From Aplysia californica (Eukaryota > Mollusca > Gastropoda > Aplysiida > Aplysiidae): a DNA stretch of 64,000 nt. The DNA is taken from the NCBI RefSeq assembly GCF_000002075.1, contig NW_004797378.1, forward strand, positions 1,130,490-1,194,489, given 5' to 3'. Position numbers and translations under genes: made by a program. The notes beneath the pieces were generated by a model. That model was not told the origin of the DNA and did no database searches. It saw only the letters and a program-made list of their open reading frames with translations. Shown here piece after piece: positions 24,434 through 39,600 of this stretch (positions within the stretch are counted from its first letter, which is position 1; every line of letters starts with the position of its first letter).

Positions 24434-27400
24434 GTGTGCACACATACACACACATCTGATGCACACAAACATTGTGTGAGTGTGTGTGAGTGTGTGTGTG
24501 TGTGTATAATATCAGTCAAAGCCGCTCTAAGGGCCACCTGTATAAGACAATCGCCTGTACAAACAGTCACTTCTCATTTACCCCCTTGCGTTGTTTTAAT
24601 ACTGAAATGACACAGTGTAAGACAGTCACCTGTCCAAGATGGCCACTTTTCTCCACAACAATGTATGACCATTTTAGACAATTTCTGACAATAAGGTTGT
24701 ATAAATGCCAAACTTTAGAAGTGTTACAAGAGAGTAACAAACATAAAACAGAAGGAGGAGAGATCAGGACGATAGACGTTTGATAGGAATGAAGGAGCAA
24801 ACCATAGCACAACACCCCCGCCAACCACCCACGTGTGTGAGTCTGGGGTTATACCTGCAGCACAAACAACAGGTTTCCACCATGAGACACTTATGGATGC
24901 TGTATACAGGCCAACATGTTAAAATGGGACATATAGTGGGTACAAACAATTAACAGCATGAAATTGTCAGTGGAACAAAACACACTATCTAATGAGCATA
25001 ACTCTAGTGAACCTGACAGCAGCTTACTTAACGAACAACGAATAGAACCCCCTATAATTTCCCAAGCATCCCACTACTTCCCCCCCCCCATCTCTCGATT
25101 TCCCTTTCTTTATATGTTGAAGATTTTGACAATATTGAATTTACACTAAAAGTAAAACGTGTGTGGGCAGATCTGCATCAAAATTTTGACGTTTTTTTAA
25201 AAAGTGTATGGGCCCCTTAAAACAACTTTGTTGTAGCCGTAGAATTATTTCTTGCTGTATTTTCAAACTATTTGTTATTATGCTAACTTTGAACGATGGT
25301 CGTGAAAGAAAACAAAAAAACACAGAAAAACCACTAAATATAAACTTATCCACCAAGAAACGAGTGTTTCCACAAACCAACTCAAAACAGTGGAACAGAT
25401 TCCATTACGCATATTTATGTACACCAATAATTGTCCATTTCAATCACAAAAATGTGAGATGCCCCTATTAGTGCCACCACTTTCGCCCCTTGCTTTTGCC
25501 CAACGTTCAGCCCCAGTCCTTCGTTTGATATTAAATAAAGATTGCTTCGGACTTTTTTGGCCTGTCTCTTTCCCCGCTCACCCCCCCCCCCTCAATATTC
25601 ACAGGTATGTATGCACCTTTTGGTCCATAAGTTCTGAAAAGTGAATGACTTCCGAATCCTGGTCTGCATAGCGAGACCAATTTTGAGCAAAAGGAAAAGT
25701 ATGCAAACTGAAGCAGTACCATCCCACTACTCATATGACAATGGATTTGTGACTTGCAACTCAATAAAATGCCACAAGTCATTAACGCACGCCACTAACA
25801 TGTCCTACTTTTCTTTCCCTCTGTTATTTCTGTCTGACTCTCTGTCTTGCTTTTTCCCTGCATTCAGTGAGCATGTCGATTACTTCTCTTCGCTTAAGTT
25901 TTTTTCAAAAGTCATAGAATTCTCCATACAAGAAAATTGAGAAAAGCATGTGAAGACTTTTTTCTGTGATTATCTGGCGCCCTGTTCACAATCTAATATT
26001 CTACGTTGTCAACCTTTGAATCAAGCTTTTCTAGCATGCAAGACATATGACTAGGTCTAGAAATTAGAACAACAAACAATTAATATTTCAATCTGGTAAA
26101 GAATCAGGACTAGTAAAAGGAAAGGTTAAAAAATAAAATGGCTGACGCGGAGTCAGCAATTTACCTGTGTATTTGCCTGCCTTGGCACGGCCTTGGGTAT
26201 AAAGAAAAAGGTTAACCAGACTTTTTAAATTCCCAATGCAAAAGTGCAGTTGCAAAATTTTTTTTTTAATTTATAAATAAATTCAAAAGAAAAGATATCT
26301 TCAAACTGATGTCAAAATCCTCTTAAATCAATTTGATACCAGTACTTGCACATATAATTAGATTCCTACAAATCTTTGGAACTGTAACTGAAGTTAAGCA
26401 AGGACCGATTTTAAAAAACCAAAACAAGTAGAACATTAAAAGCAAAAAGGAGGAAAAAAACATTTGTTTGTTCTAATTCAAATTAAAAGAAGAAAAAGAA
26501 AAAGAAAAAGAAAAAAAAGTCTTAAAAACTGTCTCGGTCATCAACAAGGTTTACTCAAACAGCTAAGAAAACAACAGGATAAAATAGTTCTATGTACCCT
26601 CAGCTTCCATACACACTGTATTGTATAAAATAATAATGGAAAGTTTAAGCAATCACAATAAATTGTACCAACATCAAAAAGATCATTTAGATAAGAAAAC
26701 CCCAGAAAACCTACTCAGTTGACAGTAGTTGACTTAGTTCAAGTAGAAGTAATAAGAAATTCATGATACTGGCGGTCCAGTGATTCCATGGTTTTTGGGC
26801 AGCACTCAGCACTAAAGTATGGCACAATTTTGAGACCCACTAATTTTCAGTCTAGTCAATTTCCACAACATTTTTTTCCCATTGAAAAAAAAAAGAAAAA
26901 GAAATAACACTGGACTGCCACTCACATTGACTTGTGTTTATAAACACAAATCTAGGTAGACTGAAAACCACTCCACTTTATTGGGGCACAATATCAATCT
27001 GTCCTTAGTTAATGTCAAGGGTAGCGATATTTCGACAGCATGCCGTCTGAAAAACATAGTTGATATTTCCACGGCATGCTGTCTGAACATCGGAAGTGAC
27101 ACCTATACGGTATGCCGTCTTGAGTCTAAAGATCGGAATTTATATTTTGACGGCATAGGCTCTGCTTGAAGTGTATCAATGCTAGAATTGTGTTTGTTTT
27201 CCAGGCGACGAGTCGGGTGATCATACTTACCCGACCCGATCCCATCCACAAATGGGCACCCTACTGTTGGGGGAAAAAAAGTCTTCTCTCCATTTTGTGC
27301 ATCTCTCACTCTCGTTAAAATCACATAAAAACATTTCATCATTGTCCATAATGCACAAAAGGATAGCAAAGGATAAACATTGTTAACTAAACATACGGGT

Positions 27401-30400
27401 ATCTTAAATTGTATCTATAATAATGCGTTACTTATGGAAAAGAGATTATAGGCTTAGAATTATAAATAGTCCGGATGTTCTGATTGGCTGAATTTATGTG
27501 CCGTGGAATTATCACTTCCGATTTTCCGACGGCCTGCCGTATAAATATCCACTTCCTTTTGTCAAATACAACTGGACTGGCTTTACTGAGCTTTTACGTA
27601 GGTGGAAATATACTAGGACGAAATATTAAATGCATCATCACACACATTCACAAACCAACTTCTTTGCTTTCACTTCCAAATACGAGTAGTAACACCACGC
27701 ACTTGGCCTCAAAGAGAAAGTCTTTGTGTGAAAAAAACATTAAGTGTTCAAATAAATGCTGCAGCAAGCTGCAAGGCCAAGAGAGTTACAGGCAGTGGAG
27801 AAAAGTTTGCAAGGAACAGGACAAGAACAACTACTACAAGGCGCAAAATGCCAGGAAAGACAGACTGGGGCAATTGAGTGCAATGCCAACAAGCATGACC
27901 AATTTGGCAAAAAGCAGCTTGTCGCTTACAATTCATGTGTAAACACATGGGTCCTTTAACTGATCGGTGCAAACAACACAGAGACAACTTCAACATGGCG
28001 ATCTGGCAGTTGCAGACTGGGATGTTATATATTATAGATGTAACAGAATGGGGTGTTATATACAGAAAGCTGAGTGGAAAGAACACGAACGGTAGGACTT
28101 ATGCGGTGGACATTCAGGTTGGCTTACAAACCTGCACGGAACAAAGCGGCCAGGTTAGGCTGTGAGGCCACCTCTCCCATACGGCCTTTACTTTTGGCCA
28201 AGCCGGCCGAGGCTGAACATGATGATGATGATGATGTCATGGGAGGGGGAGGTGGGAGCGTAGGAGGTGGCAACACTTGTTGTGGAGATAGGGGGGCTGG
28301 AGAGACCATGTGGAGGGGGCGAGGAGGAGTAGGAGCAGCCGAGGAGATGGGCTCAGCAACTACATGGCACATCATGAAAAAAAAAAGGGCAAATGCGGTT
28401 AGATTGCATAAGTAAGCAAGTTACGCTCAATGTCATACCTACTGAGACTGGAGAATTATAATATGTTTAAAATATTTGAATATACTGATTATTCCACCAA
28501 AAGATTTAATCATATGTTTTGAGACTGAGACTGAACAATCTACCACAACACTTTTTTTTATAACTATATTAATCTATTCATTATTTAACTAAACTGATAA
28601 TAATGATATTTGTTGAGGGTAAAACTGTACTGGTATGACATTCAAGGGTTTTTTTTCTTCATTTGGAACCATCCAAATGGAGTATCCTTATAAAGGGGGT
28701 CTATACCAAACTTTTTTAAAAATCCAATAAAACATGACTGAAAATAAATGTACCGGTAACCTTAAAAAGGAAAATATTATGGCACTAAGTGACAATTAGT
28801 ATATAGTTGAACTCAGATTAAACTAATTCAGATTCAACAATAATTCGAGTTCAACAAAAGGAGTTGGATTTCCGGGTTTTTTCCTATTTATAAAAATCAA
28901 TAAAAATATCATATAAAATGAGCAAGCTCGGATTCAACGAAGTCGCTTGAAGGGTGAGCAGCTCCCGCTGACATAGCTTTGCTCATTTTTCTCCTGCAAC
29001 AAGCGTATCTATTTTTAAATCCGAATTCCACTGTATGTATCTTTATAGTTTGACATGAAAATGTCAGTCTCAATATATACAAATGAATATGCACTATGTA
29101 TGAGTATGAAAGAGAGAACGGAGAAAGAGAGAGCAGAAAAGAGAGGGGAAGGCAGGAGGAGGTGGTCGTAGTATATTTTGAGCGTTAAAAATACATGTTT
29201 TTTTGTTGTTTTTTTGTGTTCAAGTACAGTACATGCCAGAACGAGAAGTGCAGTAATATCAGCTCTACAATTCAAATACATAAAGAATGGTCATTTTAAA
29301 TTGCCCATTCCAAAGAAAATATAATTAAGAGGGGGCTGTTTTTGGTGCGTCAGAAAAGATACTGTAATTTCTACTTGGTGACAGGCATTGGAACCAATCC
29401 TTTATTTAATCTCTTTTCATAAGACGGGTTAGTTACAACTCAAACTTCAAATTCCTCATAATCCCTTGCATTCCTGATCATACAACAAAGAGAAAAGTAG
29501 AAACTCTGGCCAAGAAAAAACCTCCAACCTCACAATTTTACATTCCCTCTTTGATCCAACCTCACAGTTTCATATTCCCACTTTTTTCAAGTGACTTTAT
29601 GACATAACTTCCATTAAAATAATAACTTGTTCCCATAATAGGCAAAGAAAATAGAGAGATTCAGTTTGAAATCTTGGGTTTGTCCATCATCCACTAAGTT
29701 TAAACTGTGGCCACCAAGGAACCTTCAAGACTGCTGACTACTTTAGATATGGTTCATACCCAGGAAATTGTTCATAATGCATCAAATCAGACTTAAACAC
29801 ACAGAACACTGATAAAATAATACAGACATTACTACAGAAAGACTTTGATAACTGCTTTTGCAACGACTAAGAAACTAAGGTACACCAGGATCGGTAGGAA
29901 ATAAATGGATTCTAGTATAAAAAATGACAGATAATAAGACACGGTGGGAGAGAATGGGGTACAGAGCCAAAGTTCACTGAACCAAAACGCAGACAGGAAA
30001 CATACATGTACTAACGAGGTGCCTGAGATATTACAGACTGTATGCACTCAGACTACCCAAGAAGCATCATACAGACCTGCCAACCAATAAGAAACATAAA
30101 TGAAAAGAAAAATATTCTGGAAAAAAAAAAAAAAGCAGTAAACGCAAAAAAGACAAGGGTTATCCTTTTTTTTTATGAACACACAATTCTGGACTTAATG
30201 TACAACAGACACACTAAAAATACAGGATCAATATCATAGACCTTAACTGGTTCCTTACAAAATCAATAAAAGGGAAACAGAGTATTGTAGGGGAAGTTAT
30301 TAAAAGGGAGGAACCAGCAACCAGAAAGTCAGAAAAGGTGAATTTTCGGTGAATTAAAAGTTATGGGGAAGTTGATTTTGGAAAGGAGTTGGCAGCTTTG

Positions 30401-30479
30401 CAGACACAAAAGCTACCAGTCAGAGCTCCACGATTCTGACACACAAAGCACAAAAAGTACAGAACCCACAGGAGCCTTA

Positions 30480-30544
<65 letters not shown>

Positions 30545-30587
30545 AGGGAGGGAGGGAGGGAGGGAGGGAGGGAGGGAGGGAGGGAGG

Positions 30588-30685
<98 letters not shown>

Positions 30686-33600
30686 TGTCAAAACCTTTAA
30701 GTGCACCTGCCCTAAAGGCAATCACAAGCGTGGCATCTTCAGTCACCTGAATATGTTGCATCTCAAGGATAGGACACAAAAGTTTTACTACTTGTTTCAG
30801 TTGTTACTACCTGCAGTCCAAAGGAACTTTTAAGGAAGCTTTTTTTTAAACCTGTAAACTGCAAAGTCTACGTATTTGTTTGCAATGTCAATGGAACTAT
30901 ATTAATATTTAAGAATTAAAATTAATTACTGGCAGAATCTGATCACTACTAAACTACTTGCATATTTTTTAGCTAGAGGAAACAAAAATGTTTTGAGAAT
31001 GTGAGTGAATGACTGTGCGCAATGGTTTGTGTGAGTTTGTTTGTGAGTGCATATTTAACTGTGGCAAGTGTGTATGTCTGAGAAAAAGCCATGTGGGAGA
31101 GACAGGGGGAAAGTTAGCTAATAACTGAGACCTTACAAAGGCATTCACCACGGAGATTTTGACAAGTTTTTATTAGAAAGAGCTACACACAGTCTCTCAG
31201 TCTTATTATTGCCCCAAATTTGAACCAGATCTCCTATTGCCAAGAAATGGAATTCTTTTTAACATGATATCAAAACAAACACCTAACGTCTTGGACACTG
31301 TGATAACCCAGTTCATCAAATTTACACCAGTCAAGGCCAAATGATGCACCAGCACATTCCAAAGATATGGCAAAGTGAAATCGCAAGGCCAATAAATCCT
31401 TCCCAAAATAACAATTTTCAACGTTTTACAAGACTGTACTATTAACACTGCAAACTTAAAAGTTTCTGCGGAGTGGGAAAAAGGGTCTAAAAACATTCAC
31501 TACAGAAAGAGATAAATATGAACAACTTCAAAACAAACTCGGAATACTGCAAAAGGTATGAGTGGAGTGCTCTCGTCCCATAAGACCAGGGGTTAGCTGT
31601 CTAAACAGTGGTGTATAAGGAAGCCACAGTGATATTTAAATACTGTTGTGAGTAAATCAGAAGTTTACTTCAAGAAAAAAGCTGTCCCTTTTCAGCAGTG
31701 CTTGGAAGCTACATCTAGTCACAAGATTTGTTAAAAATCCTGTACCTGAAAACGCACGTTCTGCATAGTCTAATTGAGGTTACTGAGTCTTGTGCTACAC
31801 ACAGAAAGAATCAGGCAAAACAAAAACAACAACTGTGAGATATTGGAAAAGAAAATCAACAGTTATGGTAACTGAGATGAAGCACAGCACCTATAGGAGT
31901 TGGGCAATACACGTGGAAACCCAAATAAAGAGATATTAGCACGAGCAAGCCAGCCACAGAGCTCTCCCCTCTGCATGTTTATTCTTGGGAACATTGAAGT
32001 ATAGATAGACACTAGGGGGTAAAAAATTTACTGATGCAAAAATGAAAACCACAGTGCAGGAAAACCAGGCAGAATCTCAGTATCAACAGCAACAGATTAC
32101 TCAAGGGAAAAAATATGTTCGGAATGACTTTGTTTTTATGCCATCAATTTCGGACATCAATTACATCTTTTATGATTCAAAAGAACACAGCAAAAGGCAG
32201 CATACTCTTGGTAAACTGTTAGTGTCTAAAGAGAAAATGAATGAGGAGATCAAAGGTACCCAGTTCATTCAATCATTTGTAGAAAACAAAACTTGATGTC
32301 TGATGGACCACTTAATTTTTACGTTTGATTATGGCAGGGTCACATAACCATCGAATTGAAAGAAAAGAAAAGGAACACTTTACTTTCTTCAGAGCTGGAA
32401 ATACTTTTTTCTGATTCACGTCTATCTAGTTATAATTAAATATCAAACTAGCAAATTTTTAACTTAATTCAGTTACAAAACTTTTCTGATTAATTTCAAG
32501 ATCTTCATTACAACAATAGTTTCCAGCCATTTACAACAGCCACATTCCTCACAAAGTAATACATCTTTACCTACTGTCAAGACAAGGGCTTCTAGAAAAA
32601 GAGGAAGCGATTCTAGGAACTTTTTTTACAACGTATTGTGCTTAGCCCCAATTCTAGTGAACAAAGTATATATCAAGGGCTTTGTAGATTCACATTTATT
32701 GCCATTTATATCTGCACACACTAACACTACAGTAATTTTGCAAACTGTCATGAAATTTTTCGACTTTAGTTTTCCTTATATGAGTTTGCTTTCACGGTAG
32801 AGAGCAAAAGCCTCAAATGCACCTCAGACCTCTTGTAAGAACAACACTAAAATGCAACAGCGAAAAAGCTGCACAGTGAACGGTTTGCTCAGGACCCGCA
32901 GTATGTGCCATGCATGTGTTGTGAATAACAGGCCAGAGGGGAGGCAGCTCTGCCAGACCACTTACTAGATGTCCACCCCTTGAGCAAGTTGGTGACCGAA
33001 GAGACTGTGTGGTAAGGGTTGTACTGCTGTATGGGGAAGGGAAAGGGGGAATGGGCAGCCATGTAAAAATGGGGAAAAAAGAGAGAGAGAGAAAAAGAGC
33101 ATGAGAATCACTGCTAGCATCACAGAAATATCCACAAGTGGAGAGGAAGACACAGACCCAGGGGAACTGATTGCATCATGGAATAATAAGCTCTGCAAAG
33201 CATGTTGGCCGAAGTAGGCCCCACATCACGCAAAAAGTGTAACGACACTTCAAATATAAGCGCCCCCCCCACAAAAGATGTTAAAGGCATATCATTAGTG
33301 TATGGCATTAACAGTGGTGCAGTAAAACGATACATCCACTGATATCAAACAATTGTACAACGAGAGTTAAAAGAGAACTGGAATGAAGGAAGCGTTTCTG
33401 TTTTTGTCAAGAAATAACATGGTAAGAATTTTCAAATACAAAAGACAGGTGCAAACTATGCAAAGGCTGTGACAGCAAAAGATTTTTAATATATTATATT
33501 ATATGACTTAATTTTCATTAACAGATCAAACTTTTCCAAGGTAAAGCTATACGGTCCTGCCACCTGATCATTTAGTTACATGGTGGCTAAATAACCACAA

Positions 33601-36600
33601 AATCTAACCCTGCAAACTACGCATGAAGGAAGGAATTTTTTTAAAGACCCTAAAATAAATGTCACAAACCCAAAGTATCTCTAATGTTTTCAGATCTACA
33701 CCATTTTCAATTAGAAAAAGAAACTGACCCATTAAGAAGCATACATAACCTGGAGGCATAAACTCAGCTAACAAAAAAAACCTCATTTATTTATACTTGA
33801 GATCAATATTTCAGACATTTTACAATGGTGAAACAAAGATCCCTCATAAATGTTCAGGGGGAGATACAATGATGTAGGCCTATGGCTTATTACTAGTTTT
33901 GTCTCTTGCTTTTAATTCCTCACAACCGACATACAAGAAATATGAGCCGCCATTAAGAAGCAATATACTAAAGTCAACAACTTTCATCTTTATAGGCATA
34001 CAGTGTAATGTGCTCCATTCAAATCAACACAAACATTATAATCAGTATAAGTAACCAGGAACTCCTTATTTTTTCCCAGACTTCAGACAAGGGGGTTTAT
34101 TTAAATCTATAAAAATTCTAAAGGCCGTGATATATAACGTTCTTTTACTATTGTTACCAATTGAAATAACAGAACAGGATGACTAAAAAAAATATTAACA
34201 TTTCAATATTTGCTGACTTGTTTAGTCAAAGATAACACAAACATGGATTAACAGATATTTTAGAATGCTTTATTCAAGCACTATGATTTCATATCTTGGA
34301 AATAGTAAAGCAAATATTAAAGAATGCGACTGGGCAAAATAAAGCTATACTGTAAGGCATAATGCCTCTTTGAAGAGGTTGTTAAAGAAAGAATTGGGAT
34401 GGTACAAACCTTCATAGTCATAGCCCTGCAAGAGTCAGCACAAACATATTACACAACATGAACAACACAAAAATAATTGTACACCAAAACCTCTAACCTA
34501 AAAATCCCAACACGTTAAAAAATTACAGAACACAAATAAAACAAAAAACAACCATATGCAAACACAATCCTGTGAAATTAAGGCATAGGATTTAATGAGA
34601 AAAAACATCCACCTCTTCAATACTTCTCCACTGAAAGAGCTCAAAAGTAACCAGCCATCTTAAACCAATTTCATTCAAAGTCATAATAGACAAGAAAAGC
34701 AAAAGTAACAAAGAATTGCAAATAGAAAATATTGACTGCTTGGCGTAAGACTCCGCCATACACCATTCTGAAAAGAGACATAATGATGGAGTCTTACAGT
34801 GAGCAGTTGATATGCACTTTGAGACCCAAAACGTTGTCCAATCCCTGTCCGTTGTGCGCTCCAAGATGGAGATATTGCTTAATATTTACATCACTTACCA
34901 CCAGGGTATATCAGGATGGATCAAAAAGTGATGGAAGTTGCCATCTAAAGACTAAGAAGTTGACTTCAGTCTCATGAAAGCATAACATCTGAGTATTCTA
35001 TATTATACTCTCGAACCAACCATTGGAGTTTCATGTGAAACCAACTCTCGTTTTTTTCTTTCTTTTGAAGCTTATAAAAGATAATTTCATGTTACAAAGA
35101 ATGGTTTGGGACATTTTAGAAGAGTGGAATTTCCACCGAAAAAACACCAGTTTACGCATCTTTATGTGCTGTAAACTTGCTGAATGACCAGAACTGATTC
35201 ATGAAAATAAGCTGAGTGGTTTTAAAGAACGTTCTTGTTTATTACATATAACCCAGTTCGATACTTATAAAGAGAATTAAACGAACAGAAAACCGTGTGC
35301 ATGTTGGATACCCCCATTAAATGAGGAAGAAAAAGGAGAGCCAGTGAGATGTGACACAGAATTGCTCAACATGTTAAGAGCCCCCGGGGACACACATGAC
35401 TGACAGATATTGTCACAAGAGATGAAAAATGGATTGCCTTTTGTGGAATTCCATCAAAATGGCGGAATTGCATATGGACAGGTGAGAAAGGAGACAGCTT
35501 TCTAAAGCGTCTAAAATTTCAATGAGAAAAAGGCTTTTTATTGTGTTTTTCATTGTATTTTTCATTACGGTGATCCCTTTGTGGTTGATACCATGCCACA
35601 TAATACTACTATGACTTCTTACTGTGCGTTACTAGGTACTGCCTAAGTTGAAGAATGTCGATAAGCAGAGAGCAAAGATTGCAACCTCTCAAACAACGCT
35701 CCTACACCACAGTGCAGCTCCCTACAAGACAAGGACCACTTGTGCAAAGAAAAGCAAACAGTCCCTGTTTCACCTCGTCCAGCCTTCCGTCCTGACTTAG
35801 CTCCCTGTGACTCTGAGTGCTAGTTGTCTCCTATTCTGAAAGATAAGCTTGCCGGATGAATGTTTGAATGCATTCAGGACCAAACAAGAGTTGTCATTTG
35901 ACTGCTGTCAGGCACAGCAAAAGCTCACTGCCTTTGCCTTCCAGGAATGACTATGATGGCTGGAATCCTGCACACAAGGTTAAGGGAATATTTTGGGCAT
36001 TGTGAAAATTTCAGGTCCTCAGCATTTAGAAGTTTTTGAGAAATTATTTCACAACTTCCATTACTTTTTTTTATCGACCCTTGTATTACCATGGAGATTA
36101 TCAAATTACCATCATTACATAATTGTTAAAAATGGAGCATTTTCAGACAGAGTGAGCCGACATTCTCTCCCCCAATCACAAATGACTCCTGTAGCAGTGT
36201 CCACCCTCACTAAAAGGCACTATTGTCTATAATCAATTTTCTAAAATGCCCTTACAGTTTGACAATGGCTAAACTGAAAGAAATGCAACAGAAGAAATGT
36301 ACTGACTCTCTGATATTACTTACATCTTAAAAATGCAGAAGATTCAAGTACAAGCAAAGATCATTATTTGAGCCATTGTCAAGTACAGTGGGTGGAGGGG
36401 AGGGAAAAGGAGGGTGTGCACTGTTACATTTGTCAACTTTTAGTAAAACAACATTGAAAGCAAGCATTTAAAACACAAGACTGGTAAAGGAAGGGGACCA
36501 AAGTGGAGTTTCAAGGGATTTGGGACAGTATTTTGGTGCAGTTCACATCTACAATTTTTGGAAAAACCATCCAGTTCGACTCAATTCAGTTCCAAAAGCA

Positions 36601-39600
36601 AAAATGCACCGACAGAACACTGGTGTATCCACCAAGAGCCAAAGCAGACGAGCCTGTTTAGAGAATTAATTGACCTCCTCACTGTGTGTGTTTGTCAAAC
36701 TTAGGGTGAGAATCTAGCCACTGTGTCGCTCGCCCTGCTGGGGGGCAACACTATGGAACTTACGAAGCACATTCCACCCACTGTCCGAGCTGCTAGCCAA
36801 AGTGATCTCCATCTGATGAACGACGCCAGGGGATGACTGTTATTGGCCGACAAAGGACACACAAATAACAGGCAGGGGACAGTGAGGGAAACTCGAAAAC
36901 CACAATCAATAGTTAGGTACTGTTAGCCAGTATAGAATTTCAGCCCATTACAAAGAGCTTCTCATTAAAATTTATGTCAGCATGATTGCTCTTCTCCAAG
37001 AAGAGTGGCAACTCATGTTACATCTTGTCTCCCAGACATAAACTGATACTGATTAATCAACAAAAAACAAACAAGGAAACCCCCCCCCCCCCAAAAAAAA
37101 AAACCAAAAAAAAATTTTTAATCTGAGACCATGGTGAATGAAAATATTTTCCCCAAACTAGCTATCACTACATATCCAAATGCTGAAACAATAAAACTGT
37201 GCTCATCAGTGACAATATGTTATGTGCTTTTTGCTGCGAGTGCTAATGAGAAAAAGTCAAAGAGAAAGAAATGAAAGAGATATCTTCACTGACTCACAAA
37301 TAAATTTATTTATTGATCTATTTTTCTAAAATGCCCAGTCTCTATGTTCCCATAGAACTACCATGAACCCTGTATTTGTGGTTTTGTGTATATTCAGCTG
37401 GACTGGGGAACTGTAAAACCTGGTTATGAAATATGAGATTAAACTTGAATCCTTTTCCTAACAAACATCTTTGCGTTGAGACCTGCACATTAAAAGACTT
37501 GGCTCGTGAAAACCGAAATGTCCTTTATGGTTCATGGGCTAGATCTGTCTTATTCCTTATTTCTGTTTTAAAGTAGCCATTTGTATGGACTCGTTGAAAA
37601 CTCATGCGCACCTAGAATTTGTCTTGAAATGTATGAACATAAAATGGAACTGGGCAGACAAGTCTGATTGAAAAGTATGAACATAAATTGAATTGGGAGG
37701 ACAGTCTATTTAAATGAGTCAAAAGCTATTAAAGCAGTATTAATTATCAATGACTGAAAAATCATACACTATTATTCCTTAAATTTTGCTCATCATGGGT
37801 TGCTCCAGGCATTAGAAATGGGACCGTGGGCATAATTTCAACCAAACAAAATCATTCAATTACACACAAAAGGGCTGGTCAAAGCCAAATGCACCTCAGG
37901 CAAGCAAAGAGTTAAAAGCATTCCCTTTATAAAACATGTATTTAGAGGATTGGAAATCTTTTCTGATTGATACTAGAAATATCACTGTCTCACTCACTAC
38001 CCATATCACTGCCTCATCTACAACTACAAGTCTTGCCACTGACTCACTCGTTTCCCATATTACTGTTTTTGTTTGTTTTAGTAGAGGTTTTACGGCGCTC
38101 GCAACTGCATACGGTCATATGAGCGCAAGGGGTGGATGTCAACAAAGAAGTCCTTACAGGACATATTCTGCTCACTTCTCTAGCTTCAACAGCACAAAGT
38201 CTGCTTCCACTATCCAGGCACCGCGGAAATAGTGGGTCACAAGAGAGTGGCAAACATACAAAAGAAGTAGAAGAAAATGACGATAGTAAGGAAGAGGAAA
38301 GAAAAAGCAGCAGTTCCCTGTTGCAATTCCGGCAAAGTTAGGAGCATGAAATTGATGAATCACCCCATTTACAATTCTACTGTGCAACAGAACATGGTAA
38401 TGTCCCCCTTTTGGGAAAGGCCTAAAGACACTTCAGTCAGTAGCACTGCCCCGGGGGGGTCCTTATTACTGTCTCATTCATTCAGACCCAAAATAGTCAT
38501 TAACTCCTTTGAGCACAACACACTGCGTCTGTGCTTTTATAGAATAGAAAACGCCCAGCAGTAAAGACTTCTTTGAGTCAAGGACAAGCCACTAAACCTG
38601 AAGCTGTGATTAAACCTTCGTAGCCAGGAGTAGGCACAAGAGCTCAAACAGCAGAAGAATAAGCATTAAAAGCTTCAAATCATTCATTACTACAGTTACC
38701 ACATAGTGTGGCCTTCAGTGCCCCGAGTCACCTCGACAAATCCAAGGAATCAACAGTCATTTTGCCAAAACTTCCTTTTTAAAAAGCCAAATCCAAATAA
38801 ATACACGTTTACTCGCCAATTTTGAGTACCGCTCGTACAAGAACAATCATCTCTTTTGTCTAGTTAAGCAACAACAAAAATATAGCCTGTCATTAATGAC
38901 ATTGCATTTTTTTTTTAATTTGACGTCTCTGCCCACTGTCGAGCATGGATAACTTGGAGACTCACTGGAACCACATCATTAAGTTCAAATGAGCTAAAAT
39001 TCTAGTTGAATTTGTATTAAAGCACTGTTTATTGTAAATGAAACAGAGTTTTCTATAACATTGAAGTTATATGAGTTTTAAACCTTTAAGCCCACCACAC
39101 AGAAAGGCTGCTGCTGTCTAGGTCAGAAGTTAACAATGCATGTGGCGAGACTGCAAAGAACCACCTACCTATCACTCTCTCTTATACTGTGCTCAAATAG
39201 TATCCTCCCACCCCATCCACTTGTTACATTACTCCTCTCACACATTAATGCATGACATCTGTGTTTCTGACATCTTGATCAATTGACTCCGTTATCCTAT
39301 CAGCAAGAAAATATGTTAAGTATACCCAGTATTGCTTGAACTGAAAACAAAAACACACTTATTGTCAACAAAAAAAAATATCAGGAACTTTAGTTCTACC
39401 CTGCATTACAGAGTGAATGATAAAAACATTGGCATTGTTCCTAACAGCAACACCATACGGAAAAAAATGGGAACCAGACCTCACTTCCTGGAATCTCGGG
39501 TTTCTGAGTTCAGAAGACCGTTTGAATTTCAAACTCTGTATCATAACAACACTCCAAAGATGACAACAAAATAGACGCAAATTAATAAACACTTCTACAT

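Noticed and set aside
24254-24610. Overlapping Ser/Leu and Arg/Glu open frames
   Set aside because: Produced by the CT and GT tracts. No start context, splice sites or family match.
27484-27942. 152-residue plus-strand open frame
   Set aside because: Spans a foldback-element end and a probable LINE 3' region. No conserved block and no splice support.
30363-30833. Long open frames rich in Arg/Glu or Ser/Leu across the GA microsatellite
   Set aside because: They are translations of GA and GGGA repeats in any frame. Codon content is fixed by the repeat.
34410-34425. 16-nt microexon of WDR59 with good acceptor and donor
   Set aside because: Entering in phase 1 it gives an immediate stop, and its length would shift the frame for exon 13.
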